NCBI GenBank assembly: GCA_001796995.1
Contig: MGOB01000098.1
Coordinates: 2,326 to 10,648, forward strand
DNA from: Chloroflexi bacterium RBG_16_68_14
GTDB lineage: Bacteria; Chloroflexota; Dehalococcoidia; DSTF01; RBG-16-68-14
Length of the DNA: 8,323 nt
Direction of reading: 5' to 3'
The position numbers were made by a program, and so were the translations under genes. This document shows, one piece after another, positions 6,303 to 8,323 of this stretch. Below the pieces are notes generated by a model. That model had not been told where the DNA came from, searched no databases, and saw only the letters and a list, made by a program, of their open reading frames with translations. The stretch's first letter is position 1; each line of letters begins with the position of its first letter.

Positions 6303-6752
6303 GTGGCCAAGAGAGCCGTCATGCTGCCCCAGAAGCACGTGGTCGCCGCCGGCGGCGTGGTCTACCGGCGCGGCCGGTACGATACCGAGATCGTCCTCTG
6401 CGGGCGGCCCCGCGAGGGCGTGTGGACGCTGCCCAAGGGCTCGCTGGAGCCCGGCGAGACGCTGGAGCGCGCCGCCCTGCGTGAGGTGGAGGAGGAGACC
6501 GGCCTCAAGACGGCCATCCAGGAGACCGTCGGGGCCATCCGCTACCAGTTCACCGGGCCGGACGGCACCCGCTACCACAAGCAGGTGGAGCATCACCTGA
6601 TGGTGCCCACCGGCGGCAGCCTGGCCCATCACGACGCGGAGTTCGACACGGCCCGCTGGTTCCCGGTGGAGGAGGCGCTCCGCCTCCTGCGCTACCCCAA
6701 CGAGCGGGCAATAGTCCGCCGCGCCGTCCGTTTGATCCAGCAGAGGGAATGA
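6303..6752 (+). CDS. Nudix hydrolase, possibly diadenosine-polyphosphate type
   Basis: Nudix enzymes cleave a nucleoside diphosphate linked to another group, using Mg2+ held by the Nudix box. The box is perfect at residues 46-68: G46, E52, then REVEEETGL (60-68), fitting GX5EX7REUXEEXGU. WTLPKGSLEPGE just before and in the box, and ARWFPVEEALRLLRYPNE near the C-terminus, resemble bacterial Ap4A/Ap6A hydrolases of the Ndx1 kind. That substrate guess is an inference from wording. The 149-aa length is normal for a single-domain member. I chose the GTG at 6303, 4 nt after the HEAT gene stop; the ATG at 6321 is an alternative that would remove six residues before the domain. The domain is complete with either. 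It is part of a HEAT-Nudix-GNAT unit. Confidence 0.9.
   Translation: MAKRAVMLPQKHVVAAGGVVYRRGRYDTEIVLCGRPREGVWTLPKGSLEPGETLERAALREVEEETGLKTAIQETVGAIRYQFTGPDGTRYHKQVEHHLMVPTGGSLAHHDAEFDTARWFPVEEALRLLRYPNERAIVRRAVRLIQQRE
6743..6748 (+). promoter_or_regulatory. SD deciding the GNAT start
   Basis: GAGGGA sits at the very end of the Nudix gene. Its AGGG core (6744-6747) is 7 nt from the ATG at 6755 but only 1 nt from the ATG at 6749. Normal spacing therefore favours 6755, although 6749 would give the classic 4-nt ATGA overlap. Confidence 0.55.
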
Positions 6753-6754
6753 CG

Positions 6755-7315
6755 ATGACCACGCTGGTACAGGGAGAGGTCGCCCGCGGGACGCGCGTCG
6801 TGCTGCGAGAGAAGCGGCTGGGCGACGCGCCCGACGACTACCGCTGGCGCAGCCAGGGGGACCTGAGCCGCTACGACGCCGCCCGCCCGCTCACCATGAC
6901 CTACCAGGAGTACCTGGCCCTCTACCGGGAGGAGTTGCTCTACCCCAGCCCCTACCGCCGCAGCCTGGCCATCGAGGACCAGAATGGGCGCCACGTGGGC
7001 AACGTGATGTACTACAACATCGACACGCTGCGGCAGGAGGCCGAGCTGGGCATCACCATCGGCGAGCGGCAGCACTGGGGTCAGGGCTACGGCACCGAAG
7101 CGGTGCGCCTGCTCGTCGAGCACCTGCTGGGCAGGATGGGGCTCCGGCGCATCCACCTGAAAACGCTATCCTGGAATCGACGCGCCCGCCGTTGCTTCGA
7201 GAAGGCGGGCTTCGTCGAGTACGGGCGCGCCCATCGCGGCAGCAACGAGTTCGTCCTCATGGAGCTCTGCCGCGAATGGCCAGCGGCACGGATGGCCGAA
7301 GGCGGTGCTAGCTAG
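6755..7315 (+). CDS. GNAT-family acetyltransferase (RimJ/RimL-like)
   Basis: This is a 186-aa single-domain N-acetyltransferase that should use acetyl-CoA to acetylate an amine; the acceptor is unknown. After an N-terminal strand (RVVLREKRLGDAPDDYRW), central strands IGNVMYYNID-like (81-90) and AELGITIG (96-103) lead to the acetyl-CoA loop RQHWGQGYGTEA (105-116). The next part, MGLRRIHLKTLSWNRRARRCFEKAGF (128-153), is the usual motif B of the RimJ/RimL branch, with N141 and the CFEKAGF helix. Such proteins acetylate ribosomal proteins, polyamines, antibiotics or small metabolites; the sequence does not decide. It begins 2 nt after the Nudix stop (or overlaps it by 4 nt from the ATG at 6749), so it is translated as part of that unit. 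It ends 49 nt from the convergent FAD gene. Confidence 0.9.
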   Translation: MTTLVQGEVARGTRVVLREKRLGDAPDDYRWRSQGDLSRYDAARPLTMTYQEYLALYREELLYPSPYRRSLAIEDQNGRHVGNVMYYNIDTLRQEAELGITIGERQHWGQGYGTEAVRLLVEHLLGRMGLRRIHLKTLSWNRRARRCFEKAGFVEYGRAHRGSNEFVLMELCREWPAARMAEGGAS

Positions 7316-7364
7316 TCAGCCTTCTCGCCGGCCTCCCTGAGCGAGCAGGAACAGTTCGAACCAG

Positions 7365-8323
7365 TCAGGCCCCCGGCTTGATGTTCTGATTCATGTGGAA
7401 GAAGTTCGTCGGGTCGTACTTCTTCTTGATGGAGGCGAGCCGCTCGTAGTTAGGGCCGTAGGCCGCGGCGACCCGATCGGTCTCTTCTTCGGTCATGAAG
7501 TTCACGTAGACGCCGCCGGTGGCGTGCGGCGCCGACTTGTTGAAGAATTCGCGCGCCCAGGCGATGCATCGCTCGTCCTCGGCGGCCGTCTCCCAGCGCC
7601 CGTGCACATTCATCGCGTAGTTGGCGTCGCGGTGGGCGTAGGCCATCGCTTCCGGCTTGACGCGACTGGTCGCGCCGCCGATCGTGCCGATGAAGATCTC
7701 GCACTGTGGGGAAGGCAGCTTGCCCGCGTACTCGATGATCGTGTCGATGGCCCCATCGTTGAGCCGTGCGAAGTTGTGCGACTTCCAGTAGTTGCGGGCG
7801 CCCGGGGTGAGCAGCGGATCGAAGGCCTGCTGCCAGGCCGTATACGGCTGGACACCAACGTGCTCGCCGTAGGGCGCGCCAAAGCTGCGCAGCGGCTCGA
7901 TGAGCTTCTCGCCTTCGGAGGGGTCGCCTGCGTAGCAGATCGCGAGCGCGACGATCTCCTTACCGTGGGCGTCCTCTGACAGAAACGGCAGCGGCGGCGC
8001 CTTGCGCGTCACCATCCAGACGTTGAGTTCGTCCGGCATGGTTTCCGTGAACTGAGCGAACTGCGTGAGGACGGATTTCGCCTGGTCGAAGGGGAAGACG
8101 ATCAGGCCGCTGAGCACGTCAGGGCCGAGGGGATAGAGCTGGAACTCAAAGCTGGTGACGATGCCGAAGTTGCCGCCGCCGCCTCGGATCGCCCAGAAGA
8201 GGTCCGCGTCATCATTTGCGCTGGCGCGCACGAGCTTGCCGTCCGCCGTCACGACATCGGCGGAGATCAAGTTGTCCACGGTCATGCCGTACTTGCGACT
8301 CAGCCACCCGAACCCGCCGCCGA
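7365..8323 (-). CDS. FAD-dependent oxidoreductase, berberine-bridge-enzyme-like (5' end outside window)
   Basis: Members of this flavoprotein family oxidise alcohols, sugars or amines, often with covalently bound FAD; the substrate cannot be told here. The readable 318 codons begin inside the FAD-binding PCMH domain (GGGFGWLSRKYGMTVDNL). They continue with SADVVTADGKLV and the hallmark RGGGGNFGIVTSFEFQL, then a substrate domain. The C-terminal BBE segment, YGPNYERLASIKKKYDPTN, is followed by FFHMNQNI. The N-terminus with the first FAD motif and any covalent-flavin His or Cys lies outside. The ATG at 8285 falls in the middle of a conserved block and is not the real start, as the frame stays open to the window edge. 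The gene runs opposite to its neighbours and belongs to a family common in accessory regions. Confidence 0.9.
   Translation of the reverse strand, partial: GGGFGWLSRKYGMTVDNLISADVVTADGKLVRASANDDADLFWAIRGGGGNFGIVTSFEFQLYPLGPDVLSGLIVFPFDQAKSVLTQFAQFTETMPDELNVWMVTRKAPPLPFLSEDAHGKEIVALAICYAGDPSEGEKLIEPLRSFGAPYGEHVGVQPYTAWQQAFDPLLTPGARNYWKSHNFARLNDGAIDTIIEYAGKLPSPQCEIFIGTIGGATSRVKPEAMAYAHRDANYAMNVHGRWETAAEDERCIAWAREFFNKSAPHATGGVYVNFMTEEETDRVAAAYGPNYERLASIKKKYDPTNFFHMNQNIKPGA

Noticed and set aside
7316..7364. Possible terminator between the convergent GNAT and FAD genes
   Set aside because: Only a weak CTCGC/GCGAG pairing (near 7324-7345) with a large loop and no T-run on either strand.
8283..8285. 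ATG at 8285 (minus strand) as start of the FAD oxidoreductase
   Set aside because: It falls inside a conserved block, KYGMTVDNL, and the frame remains open with family-typical residues to the window edge.

Overview
The window looks like ordinary housekeeping chromosome from a GC-rich bacterium, most likely a member of the Chloroflexota. That assignment is an inference from gene content, the wording of conserved motifs (for example the PlsY and Der signatures) and strong GC bias at third codon positions; no rRNA or other phylogenetic marker is present to prove it. Promoters are of the sigma-70 type, and several genes have clear Shine-Dalgarno (SD) sequences.

Left part (1-492): the 5' part of pyrR runs leftward off the window edge. 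Its roughly 130-nt leader holds a recognisable PyrR-binding RNA hairpin, an anti-sequestor segment and a final hairpin that buries the pyrR SD. Together these form a complete UMP-sensing switch. A divergent promoter fires rightward into argF. The two genes belong to the two pathways that use carbamoyl phosphate, pyrimidine and arginine synthesis.

Middle part (493-5284): five tightly packed rightward genes, argF (ornithine carbamoyltransferase), cdaA (diadenylate cyclase), cdaR (YbbR-repeat regulator of CdaA), der (double-GTPase ribosome assembly factor) and plsY (acyl-phosphate:glycerol-3-phosphate acyltransferase). Gaps are 3-19 nt, so they are probably co-transcribed. The cluster joins amino acid synthesis, c-di-AMP signalling, ribosome maturation and phospholipid synthesis.

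Right part (5285-7315): a new promoter, then a HEAT-repeat protein, a Nudix hydrolase and a GNAT acetyltransferase as a compact three-gene unit of unknown joint role. Last part (7365-8323): a leftward, 5'-truncated berberine-bridge-like FAD-dependent oxidoreductase that converges on the GNAT gene.

No mobile element, CRISPR array, tRNA or rRNA is visible. I see no convincing new defence or mobile system. The most interesting items are the pyrR leader switch and an ornithine carbamoyltransferase whose family-defining HCLP cysteine is an aspartate.
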